From contig NZ_JARUVL010000007.1 in the NCBI RefSeq assembly GCF_030137545.1, positions 1 through 64,000 of the forward strand: a stretch of DNA of 64,000 nucleotides. Reading direction: 5' to 3'. Source of the stretch: Virgibacillus sp. LDC-1 (GTDB lineage Bacteria; Bacillota; Bacilli; Bacillales; Amphibacillaceae). Made by a program: the position numbers and the translations under genes. The notes beneath the pieces were generated by a model. It had not been told where the DNA came from, did no database searches, and worked only from the letters and a program-made list of their open reading frames with translations. This document shows, piece after piece, positions 7,207 to 15,448 of the stretch (position 1 is its first letter; the number at the start of each line of letters is the position of its first letter).

Positions 7207-7828
7207 GGCAGATTTTAATTTATTAGCAATTTTACTTATTCCTATTGGTATCGCAGTTAACTTTGTTGGCTTTCAGGTGGCACAAATTTTAAGGCTACCA
7301 ATTTTTCTAGATACGATTGGTACGATCTTAATTGGGGTTATCGCAGGACCTTGGGTTGCGCTAGTAGCAGCACTTATTACGAATTCGATTACAGCCATTT
7401 TTAATCCGGTTTATTTTCCATATGTTGTTACTTCCATGGCTATTGGGGTTGGAGCGGGTCTATTATCCAAGTATGGAATGCTAAGTAATGTGTATAAAAC
7501 GATTGTTTCAGGTCTTGTAATTACAGCAATTGCGGTTGTTGTTTCTTCACCAATTACGGTTATTTTCTTTGGGGGAGCAACTGGTAATACGTCCTCAGCA
7601 ATTACAGCAACATTCTTAGCAATGGGGCAAAATATTTGGGGAGCGGTTTTTTCTTCAGCAATCATTACTGAAATAGCGGATAAGGTCGTTTCTGTATTAT
7701 TAGTTTACTTTGTTGTAAAGAGTATTTCTGATCGCTATTTATCAAAAATGAAATATGGTCATTTATATATGAAAAAGAGAAACACAAAGAGCAAAAAACG
7801 GATCACGCATCCTAATCTTTTTACTTGA
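7190..7828 (+). CDS. ECF transporter S component (substrate-binding membrane subunit)
   Basis: A 212-residue, very hydrophobic protein with about six membrane segments, small Gly/Ala-rich helices and a basic C-terminal tail (KRNTKSKKR). This is the size and pattern of ECF S components, which bind a small metabolite and topple in the membrane to release it. Its genes for T and both A subunits follow directly, so this is a dedicated (group I) ECF system rather than one sharing a general energising module. The neighbouring nucleoside hydrolase and ribokinase point to a nucleoside or ribosyl compound as substrate. I cannot assign it to a named S family by eye. The start ATG 7190 has AAAGGAGG at good spacing. 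Confidence 0.8.
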   Translation: MLKKIKADFNLLAILLIPIGIAVNFVGFQVAQILRLPIFLDTIGTILIGVIAGPWVALVAALITNSITAIFNPVYFPYVVTSMAIGVGAGLLSKYGMLSNVYKTIVSGLVITAIAVVVSSPITVIFFGGATGNTSSAITATFLAMGQNIWGAVFSSAIITEIADKVVSVLLVYFVVKSISDRYLSKMKYGHLYMKKRNTKSKKRITHPNLFT

Positions 7829-7856
7829 AAAAGGGCATATTCAAGAGATAGCAATG

Positions 7857-7892
7857 CCCCGCACTTAAGGAGAATACCGCTTAAGTGTGGGG
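7857..7892 (+). other. Intercistronic 13-bp stem between ECF S and T genes
   Basis: CCCCGCACTTAAG (7857-7869) pairs with CTTAAGTGTGGGG (7880-7892), including one G-U pair, around a 10-nt loop. No T-run follows. It is more likely an mRNA-stabilising or processing hairpin than a terminator, since the operon continues 70 bp downstream. Confidence 0.6.
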
Positions 7893-7961
7893 TGTTATCT
7901 ATTATTTCACAAAACTATTTGGAGTTGTGTGAACATACTCCACTTTGAAAGGAGCTACACC

Positions 7962-8705
7962 ATGAATCAAAATCCAATTTTATCGCTTCACCCGTTAACA
8001 AAATTCTACTTTGCAATCTTTATTACCGTATCAGTCATTATTGTGCCAAATTATCTATTTGCATATGCTTGGTTTCCAGTATTAATTGTGATCGCTGCTA
8101 TGGCGAAGGTTGCAAAGTCATTTATATCATTTATTCTCAAAACGTTAATCATTCTTTTGGCAATTGTCTTCTTAATGCAAGTGTTCTTTTACCCAGGAGA
8201 GGATGTCATTGGCTCTTGGTGGATTTTTGAACTAACGAATGAAGGCTTATTACAAGGTCTTTCTTTAACCTCCCGTATTTTAGCGATAGGTTCAGCGTTT
8301 ATTTTATTTTTTAGGATTGTAGAAATTAAGGACTTTGTGAAAGCACTCGAGGATATTGGCATGCCACCAACTGGCGCTTATATCGTACTTTCCACCTTAC
8401 AAATCATTCCGGAAATGCGTCGTCAATCCAATACGATCATGGAGGCGCAAAAAACGCGTGGAGTGGAGACAGAGGGATCTTTAATTGTTCGTGCAAAAGC
8501 CTTTTTCCCAACGTTAACGCCACTTATCCTTTCTTCGATTGCAAGTACAGAAGAAAGAGCAATCACGTTAGAGTCGCGTGCTTTCTCAGCACCTGGCAAA
8601 AAGACGAGCCTGCATAAATTAACAAAACGTCCCATTGACCGTGTGCTTCCATGGGTATACGTCGGGATTATAATCGGACTCATTATTTGGAGGGTTTTCC
8701 TATGA
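7962..8705 (+). CDS. ecfT: ECF transporter T component (transmembrane coupling protein)
   Basis: A 247-residue EcfT/CbiQ-type protein. The N-terminal half has four or five membrane helices. The cytoplasmic coupling helices carry the two characteristic Ala/Ser-Arg-Gly-like motifs, here EAQKTRG (residues about 157-163) and ERAITLESRAF (about 193-203), which contact the ATPases. LHPLTKF at the start is typical of the family. The ATG at 7962 follows AAAGGAG. The last codons overlap the next ATPase gene in an ATGA arrangement. It transmits ATP-driven movement from the two ATPases to the S component encoded upstream. Confidence 0.88.
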   Translation: MNQNPILSLHPLTKFYFAIFITVSVIIVPNYLFAYAWFPVLIVIAAMAKVAKSFISFILKTLIILLAIVFLMQVFFYPGEDVIGSWWIFELTNEGLLQGLSLTSRILAIGSAFILFFRIVEIKDFVKALEDIGMPPTGAYIVLSTLQIIPEMRRQSNTIMEAQKTRGVETEGSLIVRAKAFFPTLTPLILSSIASTEERAITLESRAFSAPGKKTSLHKLTKRPIDRVLPWVYVGIIIGLIIWRVFL

Positions 8706-9556
8706 CAGCAATCATTCAACTAGACAATGTATCCTACCGCTATCCGATTGGGGATGAATGGATATTAAAGCATGTTTCCCTGGAAATTAAAAAAGGCAGC
8801 TTTGTTTCGATCGTTGGCAACAATGGTTCTGGTAAAACAACGCTTTGTAATATTTTGCGCGGGTTTATTCCTCATTTTCATAAAGGAGATTTGGAAGGGA
8901 CGATTAAGCTCGGTGGTACCGATATGAGCGAATATCAGCTAGGTCAGCTTGGGGAAAAAATCGGCTTTGTCTTTCAAAATCCATTCATTCAAATTTCCGG
9001 TGTGAAGGATACCGTGTTTGATGAAGTAGCATATGGCTTAGAGAATCTCGGGGTTGCTGAAGAGGACATATATAAACGAGTGGAAGAGGTGTTGTCGCTC
9101 GTTAAGATTCAGCATTTGCGTGAAAAAAATCCCTTTGAATTATCAGGCGGACAGCGCCAACGTGTTGCATTAGCTTCCATTATCGTCATGGATCCAGACA
9201 TTTTAGTCATTGATGAGCCGTCTTCCCAATTAGATCCAATTGGAACAGAGCATGTATTTGAGATCATTCGATTAATGAAAGAAAGAGGCAAAACAATTAT
9301 TCTTGTAGAGCATAAAATGGATTTGGTCGCGGAGTATTCCGATGAATTAATTGTGTTAGATAAGGGAGAGGTTCTGATGCAGGGGCCGACCCGAGAAGTA
9401 TTGGAAAGCGAGATTTTTAACACAGCGAATATTCAATACCCACATGTGACAGAGGTAGCGTTGGAGCTACAAAAGCAAGGTGTTAAGCTAAACTTCCTTC
9501 CTATTCGGGATTCAGAGATAACGACCTGTTTTAAGAATGATGGGGGGAATGAATAA
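8702..9556 (+). CDS. ecfA1: ECF transporter ATPase subunit A1
   Basis: A 284-residue ABC ATPase of the cobalt/ECF type. Walker A is GNNGSGKTT (about 39-47), the Q-loop is in FVFQNPFIQISG, the signature LSGGQRQRVALAS is intact, Walker B is DILVIDEPSSQLDP, and the switch His lies in LVEHKMDLV. It starts at the ATG overlapping the T-component stop (ATGA) and ends in TAATG overlap with the second ATPase, so all subunits are translationally coupled. It forms a heterodimer with the following ATPase and powers uptake. It has one fully canonical signature, unlike its partner. Confidence 0.9.
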   Translation: MTAIIQLDNVSYRYPIGDEWILKHVSLEIKKGSFVSIVGNNGSGKTTLCNILRGFIPHFHKGDLEGTIKLGGTDMSEYQLGQLGEKIGFVFQNPFIQISGVKDTVFDEVAYGLENLGVAEEDIYKRVEEVLSLVKIQHLREKNPFELSGGQRQRVALASIIVMDPDILVIDEPSSQLDPIGTEHVFEIIRLMKERGKTIILVEHKMDLVAEYSDELIVLDKGEVLMQGPTREVLESEIFNTANIQYPHVTEVALELQKQGVKLNFLPIRDSEITTCFKNDGGNE

Positions 9557-10383
9557 TGACAAAGCTACATTTACAAGATGTTAGTTTTACGTATCCTGAT
9601 GGCACAAATGCGGTCGAAAATTTATCATTGGAAATCCCTAGTGGTCAAAGGGTTGCGATTATTGGACAAAATGGTGCTGGAAAAACAACAGCTGTAAAAC
9701 TAATGAACGGACTATTAAAACCAACGAGTGGACAAGTGTTAGTTGGTGAATGGGATACAAAAACGAAAACAACGGCACAAATATCGAGTAAAGTAGGCTA
9801 TGTTTTCCAAAATCCAGATGATCAAATTTTTCATAATGAAGTGATGAGTGAAGTGCGCTTCGGTCCAAAGAATATGGGCTTTGATGAGGAAAAGACGGAA
9901 GAAATTACGAATTGGGCAATGGAGCTTTGTGGAATTTCTGAATATGCAGAGGAAAACCCGTATAACATGCCTTATTCAACGCGAAAGTTTGTCACCATTG
10001 CATCTGTTATTGCGATGGATTCAGATATCATTATTTTAGATGAACCGACAGCAGGGCAGGATAAAATTGGACTCGAACTGCTAGGTACGTTGCTCGCAGA
10101 ATTAGAAAAGCTAGGAAAAACGGTTATTACAATTACCCATGACATGGAATTTGTTACAGAGCACTTTGAACGGATCATCGTAATGGCGAATCGCCGCATC
10201 ATTGCAAACGACAAAGCTGCTAATATTTTTTATCAGCATGATGTTTTAGAAGAAAGTATGCTAAAGCCCCCAGCGGTTGCGCGAATGGCTTCTTTATTAG
10301 GGTTGCCAAATGGAGTATTGCATAAGGCGGAATTAGTAGATTATTTAAAGCAACAGTTGTTATTAGGGGGAAAAGCGCAATGA
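9556..10383 (+). CDS. ecfA2: ECF transporter ATPase subunit A2 with degenerate ABC signature
   Basis: A 275-residue ABC ATPase. Walker A GQNGAGKTT, Q-loop YVFQNPDDQIF, Walker B DIIILDEPTAGQD and the H-loop TITHDMEF are all present. The ABC signature, however, reads NMPYSTRKFVTIAS where the family normally has LS-x-GE-RK: Ser is Pro and the conserved Gly-Glu is Ser-Thr. One of the two composite ATP sites of the A1/A2 dimer may therefore be weak or inactive, as in other asymmetric ABC heterodimers. The start overlaps the A1 stop by one base and the stop overlaps the ribokinase start (ATGA). Subunit identity is secure; the functional consequence is inferred. Confidence 0.87.
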   Translation: MTKLHLQDVSFTYPDGTNAVENLSLEIPSGQRVAIIGQNGAGKTTAVKLMNGLLKPTSGQVLVGEWDTKTKTTAQISSKVGYVFQNPDDQIFHNEVMSEVRFGPKNMGFDEEKTEEITNWAMELCGISEYAEENPYNMPYSTRKFVTIASVIAMDSDIIILDEPTAGQDKIGLELLGTLLAELEKLGKTVITITHDMEFVTEHFERIIVMANRRIIANDKAANIFYQHDVLEESMLKPPAVARMASLLGLPNGVLHKAELVDYLKQQLLLGGKAQ

Positions 10384-11273
10384 AGATGACGGTTATTGGG
10401 AGTATCAATATAGATGTCGTATATGATGTTCCCTATATTGTAAAACCGGGTGAAACAATTCATAGTACAGGCTATCAAACTTCCTTTGGCGGGAAGGGCG
10501 CTAACCAAGCTGTTACGATGTCTCAATTAGGAGCACAGGTTGACTTTGTTGGTTGTGTTGGTCAGGATGATTTCGGTAAAAGGGCGTTAACGAATTTACG
10601 TGACTACCATATTTCTACGCAACATGTTAGTGAAGCGGGAGTTACCGGAAATGCGCTTATTCAAGTAAGTGAAACAGGAGAAAATGCGATTGTTTTAATG
10701 AATGGTGCGAATTATCATGTCACACCAGATTCAGTGAAGGAGGCCAAGGATGCGATCGTTGATGCAGATGCGGTCGTCATGCAGCTTGAGATTCCTTTAG
10801 AATCAGTTGTTGCGGGAATAGAGCTTGCTGCAGAAAATAATGTTCCTGTTATTTTAAATCCAGCGCCTGCTCAAAAGCTATCAAACAGCCTGCTTGCAAA
10901 AGTGGACATATTAACACCCAATGAGACGGAATTAGCCACCTTAACTGGAATGGAAATAAACACAAAGGAAAGCATCATTGCTGCATGTGACTCGTTACTA
11001 GAGCAAGGTGTTACATGTGTTGTTGTAACCTTAGGCGAACAAGGCGCCTATTTTACAGATGGTAAGGAAAGTGGCTGGGTAGCGGCAACAAAGGTAAAGG
11101 CCCTGGATACAACAGGTGCAGGGGATGCCTTTAATGGCGCATTAACTGTCGGGCTATGTAAAAAATATAGCTTACGAAAAGCAATAGACTATGCATCCAA
11201 GGTTGCAGGACATGTTGTCACACAAAAAGGTGCACAAGTAAAAATTCCAACAGATTTATATCCAGGTGAGTAA
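10380..11273 (+). CDS. rbsK: Ribokinase
   Basis: A 297-residue PfkB-family kinase that converts ribose to ribose-5-phosphate. The N-terminal substrate motif GSINIDVVYDV, the FGGKGANQAV glycine-rich motif, NPAPAQ, LTPNETE and the C-terminal anion-hole motif DTTGAGDAF (about 243-251, catalytic Asp at 249) are all canonical ribokinase. It is translationally coupled to the ATPase upstream (ATGA) and to the exporter downstream (TAATG). It completes the route nucleoside to ribose to ribose-5-phosphate for the operon. A deoxyribokinase activity is possible but less likely given the motif set. Confidence 0.92.
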   Translation: MKMTVIGSINIDVVYDVPYIVKPGETIHSTGYQTSFGGKGANQAVTMSQLGAQVDFVGCVGQDDFGKRALTNLRDYHISTQHVSEAGVTGNALIQVSETGENAIVLMNGANYHVTPDSVKEAKDAIVDADAVVMQLEIPLESVVAGIELAAENNVPVILNPAPAQKLSNSLLAKVDILTPNETELATLTGMEINTKESIIAACDSLLEQGVTCVVVTLGEQGAYFTDGKESGWVAATKVKALDTTGAGDAFNGALTVGLCKKYSLRKAIDYASKVAGHVVTQKGAQVKIPTDLYPGE

Positions 11274-12178
11274 TGAAGGCGATTCTCTTATTACTCGTAT
11301 TGAGTTTGTTATGGGGCTCTTCCTTTTTGTGGACGAAGCAGCTGTTAGTTTATTTTGATCCGATAACTGTAGTCTTTTTACGGTGTCTGTTCGGTTTCGT
11401 TGCCTTGTTTCCTTTTTGGTTGCGCAGTAAGCATAAGACGAAGTTTCGCGTAAACCTATTGTTCATATTCATCGTTTCGCTTGGAGCAGCAATCCCCTGG
11501 TCCATTGTTAGCATTTCGTTGACAGCATTGGATACAGGAGTGGCTGGAATTTTAAATGCGACTACACCAATGCTTGGTCTGTTATTGTCCATATGGGTAT
11601 TGCGTGAGAAACCGACAGGAAATCAGTATGCAGGTATTTTGATTGGATTTTTCGCTGTATTATCGTTGCTGTTATTTTCAGGGCAAGCCGCTAATGCAGA
11701 ATTTTCCATTGCGCATGCCATACTCATGTTAATCGCTACATCCTGTTATGCGTTAAATTCTATTCTTGTTAAGAAATATTTCCCGACCATATCGGCCTTG
11801 CAGCTTGGGATGTGGACACTTGGAGTTGCAGCATTGTTAAATGGGATTATTAGTGTAATTCAACAGCCGGCGGCGATTTTGCATGTAAATACGTTACCGG
11901 TGATCGCATCTTTGGTTGTTCTAGGCTGTCTTGGATCGGGCTTAGGCTATGTTTTGTTTTATCATTTGGTCATTTCAGCAAGTCCGATATTCGCTTTATT
12001 AACAACCTTTATTATTCCGTTTATTACAATTTTCTTAGGAATCTTTATTTTAGATGAACCGTTCCATCTCGGTATCGGAATTGGATTACCGCTAATCATC
12101 ACCAGCCTTTTTGTGGTGAGTATGCCAAAGAAAGGTATTGGGAAGGTAAAGACTGATAAAGAAGTGATGACAGGGTAA
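11273..12178 (+). CDS. EamA/DMT-family permease
   Basis: A 301-residue protein with about ten membrane segments in two EamA halves. WGSSFLWTKQLL at the N-terminus and the ATTPMLGLLLSIWVLREKPT segment are typical of the drug/metabolite transporter superfamily, whose members export or import small metabolites. Being the last gene of the nucleoside operon (TAATG overlap with ribokinase), it may export the nucleobase released by the nucleoside hydrolase. That is inference from position alone. The start at 11273 is supported by the overlap rather than by a strong ribosome binding site. Confidence 0.82.
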   Translation: MKAILLLLVLSLLWGSSFLWTKQLLVYFDPITVVFLRCLFGFVALFPFWLRSKHKTKFRVNLLFIFIVSLGAAIPWSIVSISLTALDTGVAGILNATTPMLGLLLSIWVLREKPTGNQYAGILIGFFAVLSLLLFSGQAANAEFSIAHAILMLIATSCYALNSILVKKYFPTISALQLGMWTLGVAALLNGIISVIQQPAAILHVNTLPVIASLVVLGCLGSGLGYVLFYHLVISASPIFALLTTFIIPFITIFLGIFILDEPFHLGIGIGLPLIITSLFVVSMPKKGIGKVKTDKEVMTG

Positions 12179-12417
12179 GGGGAATAAATCTGAAAATATA
12201 ATGGTAGGAGAAGCTAGATATTAACGAGGACAAAACAAGCGTAATTGCTTCCAAATTCGAGTAATAGTCTCGTAGTGTCGATAAATTTATTTGTTCAAAA
12301 ATATTTTTCGCACATTAAATATTGTTTTGTCCTAATCCCCTCCTGTTCTTCTTGAGAAATTTCATATTTATCATTTGGTGTTCTGGTAAAATTGCCATTA
12401 CAGCCAAATGGCCAACT

Positions 12418-12448
12418 TAAACAGCTAAGTTTTTCTAGCTGTTTTTTT
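12418..12448 (+). terminator. Rho-independent terminator downstream of the nucleoside operon
   Basis: AAACAGCTA and TAGCTGTTT arms around an eight-base loop, running into TTTTTTT. It lies 240 bp after the EamA stop, so the transcript would have a long 3' tail. The 12179-12417 stretch in between holds no gene I can support. Confidence 0.75.
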
Positions 12449-12538
12449 GCATTCTAACGCATCGTCCCACCATAATCTCCACTATGTTTTCACATCGTTA
12501 TACCTAAACGTAGCTTCCAAAAATAAAATAATGTATTA

Positions 12539-12584
12539 AACATTATAATGTTATATTGACTATACATATAAGCAGTGTTAATAT
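12539..12584 (+). promoter_or_regulatory. Promoter of the chitin/aminosugar operon with upstream palindrome
   Basis: TTGACT (12556-12561), 17-bp spacer and TAATAT (12579-12584) make a good sigma-A promoter. The perfect palindrome AACATTATAATGTT at 12539-12552 touches the -35 region and is a candidate site for the GntR regulator encoded at 21038. Confidence 0.65.
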
Positions 12585-12639
12585 ATTGAATAGTAGCAAA
12601 ATTTCATTTGCTTAAGTTGTTTTGATAGGGGAGGGGTCG

Positions 12640-12693
12640 ATGAATCCGATTGTTGAAGTGTTAATTTTAGGGTGGATAGATACCGATGCTTAA
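12640..12693 (+). CDS. 17-codon upstream ORF preceding the solute-binding protein
   Basis: ATG 12640 follows GGGGAGGGG with ideal spacing and encodes MNPIVEVLILGWIDTDA. Its stop codon (12691-12693) abuts the GGGAGG of the solute-binding protein gene, so the little ORF and the big gene are arranged for translational coupling. Conservation would have to be shown before calling it a real peptide. Confidence 0.35.
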   Translation: MNPIVEVLILGWIDTDA

Positions 12694-12707
12694 AGGGAGG
12701 TTTTTGT

Positions 12708-14339
12708 ATGAAGTCGAAAAGTTTATGGTCAATGCTACTTTTGATCGTAGCGGCAGTATTGACCTTGTCGGCGTGTCAAAGTGACAAAGCCGATTCAGAT
12801 CCAAGCTCAGGTAAGGATGATCCAAAAGCAAGTAAAGCGAATAAAACAGGAATGCCAATTGTTGATGAGTCACTTGATTTGGAGATATTTGCGAACAAGC
12901 CCGCACAAAATGAAGATAATGACTGGAATGATATTCTCGTATGGAATCATTATCGGGATATGACGAATGTTAACGTGAAGTGGGATTTAGTTAGTCCTGA
13001 TGCACTTGATGAGAAACGTAATCTTGCACTTGGTAGCGGTGATTTGCCTGATGCGTTCTTCTTGTCATCGATACCGAACACAGATTTATTACGATATGGA
13101 AAGCAGGGTGTTTTTCTTCCTTTAAATGATTTAATAGAGGAATACGCTCCAAATTTAACAAAGATTATGGAAGAAGATCCAAGTATAAAGAAAGCGATTA
13201 CATTCCCAGATGGAAACATCTACTCGATGCCGTCGCTTATTGAAAAGGATTTCTTATCATTAAGACTGAGTGCACGTCCATGGGTGAATGAAGCATGGTT
13301 AAAGGAAGTAGGTATGGACATTCCTGAAACGACTGGGGAATTTTATGAATACTTAAAAGCAGTAAAAGAGCTTGATCCAGCTGGCGATGGCAAAACGATT
13401 CCTTATGGAGGTACGGTAATTCAGGAATTAATTCAGTGGCTGTCCGGATCGTTTGGCGTGATGAATCGCGGTCCATCCAATTCCGCCAATATTGATGTAG
13501 ACCCTAAGGATGAAAGTAAAGTTCGATTTTATGCAACAACAGATGAGTACAAAGAGATGCTCACGTACATTCATAAATTATATGATGAGAAGTTAATTGA
13601 TCAAAGTATCTTCTCCATTGAATGGGGTCAGTTCCTTGCGAATGCCTCTAACAATTTATATGGTAGTATGATTTTCTATGATCCGATTGAACTATTCGGT
13701 GAAGAGATTGGTGGTCAATATAATAGTATGGCTGCATTGGAAGGGCCGGATGGCCAACAGAGCTATAACAAAATTTCATCACCAGTTTGGGTTACAGATA
13801 ATTTAGTCCTTACGAGTGACAATCCCAATCCAGCAGCAACTGTAAGATGGATGGATCATTTCTATAGTGATGAAGGTGCGAAGCTGTATTATATGGGTGT
13901 TGAAGGCGAGACATTTGAAGAAAAAGACGGAGAAATTAAATACATGGATCATATTCTCAATCCAGAGGGCGATATGACATTTGAGCAGGCCCTTGTTAAG
14001 CAATTAACATGGCTTGGTTCGATAAACGGTATTATTAAGTCGGATTACTTCCAAGGTGGCGAGTCAGCACCTCAATCGATGGCAGCAGCTGAAAAGATTG
14101 AACCGATGGTAGCGGAAGAGATCTGGCCACGCTTCACATTTACAGAGGAAGAGAATAAAGTGCTTCAATCTGCAGGTGAAGATATAGCGAAATATGTAGA
14201 GGAAATGCGTGATAAATTCATCACAGGTGATGAGGATTTATCGGAGTGGGATAAGTATGTGGAAACGATCGAAAGTATGAACTTTGAAGAAGTCGTAAAA
14301 GTGTATCAGCAAGCTTACGATCGATATAGAGGAGAATAA
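12708..14339 (+). CDS. ABC transporter substrate-binding lipoprotein (CUT1, LplA-like)
   Basis: A 543-residue extracellular lipoprotein. The N-terminus is a type-II signal sequence with lipobox LTLSAC, the Cys being the lipidation site near residue 23, followed by an Asp/Ser/Lys-rich linker. The mature part resembles the large LplA/YtcQ-type binding proteins used with LplB/LplC permeases for oligosaccharides. DDWNDILVWNHYRDMTNV and LGSGDLPDAFF are typical. ATG 12708 has GGGAGG upstream. It heads an operon with two permeases, a DUF624 protein and aminosugar-acid catabolic genes, so the ligand is probably a chitin-derived, possibly oxidised oligosaccharide. No ATPase gene is present, as is usual for Bacillus CUT1 systems that share MsmX. 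Ligand inferred. Confidence 0.87.
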   Translation: MKSKSLWSMLLLIVAAVLTLSACQSDKADSDPSSGKDDPKASKANKTGMPIVDESLDLEIFANKPAQNEDNDWNDILVWNHYRDMTNVNVKWDLVSPDALDEKRNLALGSGDLPDAFFLSSIPNTDLLRYGKQGVFLPLNDLIEEYAPNLTKIMEEDPSIKKAITFPDGNIYSMPSLIEKDFLSLRLSARPWVNEAWLKEVGMDIPETTGEFYEYLKAVKELDPAGDGKTIPYGGTVIQELIQWLSGSFGVMNRGPSNSANIDVDPKDESKVRFYATTDEYKEMLTYIHKLYDEKLIDQSIFSIEWGQFLANASNNLYGSMIFYDPIELFGEEIGGQYNSMAALEGPDGQQSYNKISSPVWVTDNLVLTSDNPNPAATVRWMDHFYSDEGAKLYYMGVEGETFEEKDGEIKYMDHILNPEGDMTFEQALVKQLTWLGSINGIIKSDYFQGGESAPQSMAAAEKIEPMVAEEIWPRFTFTEEENKVLQSAGEDIAKYVEEMRDKFITGDEDLSEWDKYVETIESMNFEEVVKVYQQAYDRYRGE

Positions 14340-14356
14340 GAACCGTTAAACATTAG

Positions 14357-14425
14357 TGGGCATGGCTAATTTACATCATAAAAGAAAGCGCTTACGGATA
14401 TTTTGGGAACCATGCCCTTTTATTC
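14357..14425 (+). terminator. Attenuator with embedded cre-like site between binding-protein and permease genes
   Basis: GGGCATGG (14358-14365) pairs with CCATGCCC (14410-14417), followed by TTTTATTCTTT. Such hairpins keep binding-protein transcripts in excess over permeases. In the loop, 14383-14396 reads AGAAAGCGCTTACG, a partial match to the CcpA cre consensus with mismatches only at the outer positions. Confidence 0.6.
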
Positions 14426-14497
14426 TTTCCTATCTGTTGATGACGTCTTTCAACAGAATAATCTATGTTCACGATTATAGCGAAAAGGGGGTTGAAC

Positions 14498-15436
14498 GTG
14501 GTGGCAGTGGAGCAGGCAGTCGGACATAAAGGTCATTCGAAAATACTAAAAAGCTTACAACGGAATTGGCAATTATATATTTTTCTTTTACCTGCCGTCG
14601 TGTATTTTTTTATTTTTCATTACATTCCTATGTATGGGATTCAAATAGCTTTCAAAGATTACTTTGCCAATCTTGGTATGTTTGGGAGCCCGTGGGTAGG
14701 GTTTGAGCATTTTGAACGGTTCTTTGATTCGTATTATTTTGAAAGACTGTTGAAAAACACCATTATTCTAAATGCCTACAATCTTCTTTTGTTCCCTTTA
14801 CCGATAATTTTTGCATTATCGTTAAATGAACTGAAGAATGGTGCATTTAAAAAATGGTCGCAAACACTTACATATGCACCACATTTTATATCCGTTGTTG
14901 TCGTTGTTGGAATGCTCGTTGCCTTTCTTGATCCGAATACGGGCTTGGTGAATCATGTTGTTCGTTTATTAGGGATGGAGCCAATACCGTTTCTGACGAG
15001 TCCAGATTGGTTCAGACATATATTTGTTTGGTCCGGACAATGGCAGTCGCTCGGCTGGGGAACAATTATATACCTCGCCGCACTTGCTGGTGTGAATCCG
15101 GAACTTCATGAAGCCGCCAAAGTCGATGGTGCCACGCGATTCCAGCGGATTATACATATTAATATCCCGAGTATTTTGCCAACAATTATCATCCTGTTCA
15201 TTTTAAATATCGGGAATTTCATGCAAATCGGCTTCGAGAAAGTACTTTTGATGCAAAACAATTTAAACTCAGAGACCTCCGATATCATTCAAACATTTGT
15301 CTATGAAACTGGTTTATTACAAGGTCAGTATAGCTTTGCTGCTGCGATTGGTCTCTTTGAATCTCTGATTAACATCGTTTTATTAATAACAGTGAATCAA
15401 ATCGCCAGGAAAGTAAGTAATAACAGCTTATGGTAG
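14498..15436 (+). CDS. CUT1 ABC sugar permease (LplB-like)
   Basis: An approximately 312-residue inner-membrane protein with six membrane helices. HYIPMYGIQIAFKDY in the N-terminal region is highly typical of LplB. The cytoplasmic EAA loop reads EAAKVDGATRFQRIIHINIP, the docking site for the ATPase. I place the start at GTG 14498, six bases after AAAAGGGGG. An upstream ATG at 14465 in the same frame lacks a ribosome binding site. It pairs with the next permease and the lipoprotein upstream. The ATPase is expected elsewhere in the genome (MsmX-like). Confidence 0.88.
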   Translation: MVAVEQAVGHKGHSKILKSLQRNWQLYIFLLPAVVYFFIFHYIPMYGIQIAFKDYFANLGMFGSPWVGFEHFERFFDSYYFERLLKNTIILNAYNLLLFPLPIIFALSLNELKNGAFKKWSQTLTYAPHFISVVVVVGMLVAFLDPNTGLVNHVVRLLGMEPIPFLTSPDWFRHIFVWSGQWQSLGWGTIIYLAALAGVNPELHEAAKVDGATRFQRIIHINIPSILPTIIILFILNIGNFMQIGFEKVLLMQNNLNSETSDIIQTFVYETGLLQGQYSFAAAIGLFESLINIVLLITVNQIARKVSNNSLW

Positions 15437-15448
15437 GAGGTGTGAAGT

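Noticed and set aside
12200-12450. Minus-strand open frame with a protein-like stretch (NGNFTRTPNDKYEISQEEQEG)
   Set aside because: It has no start codon with a ribosome binding site, is under 60 codons, runs through the terminator hairpin at 12418-12448, and resembles no family clearly. It is probably chance or a very old remnant.
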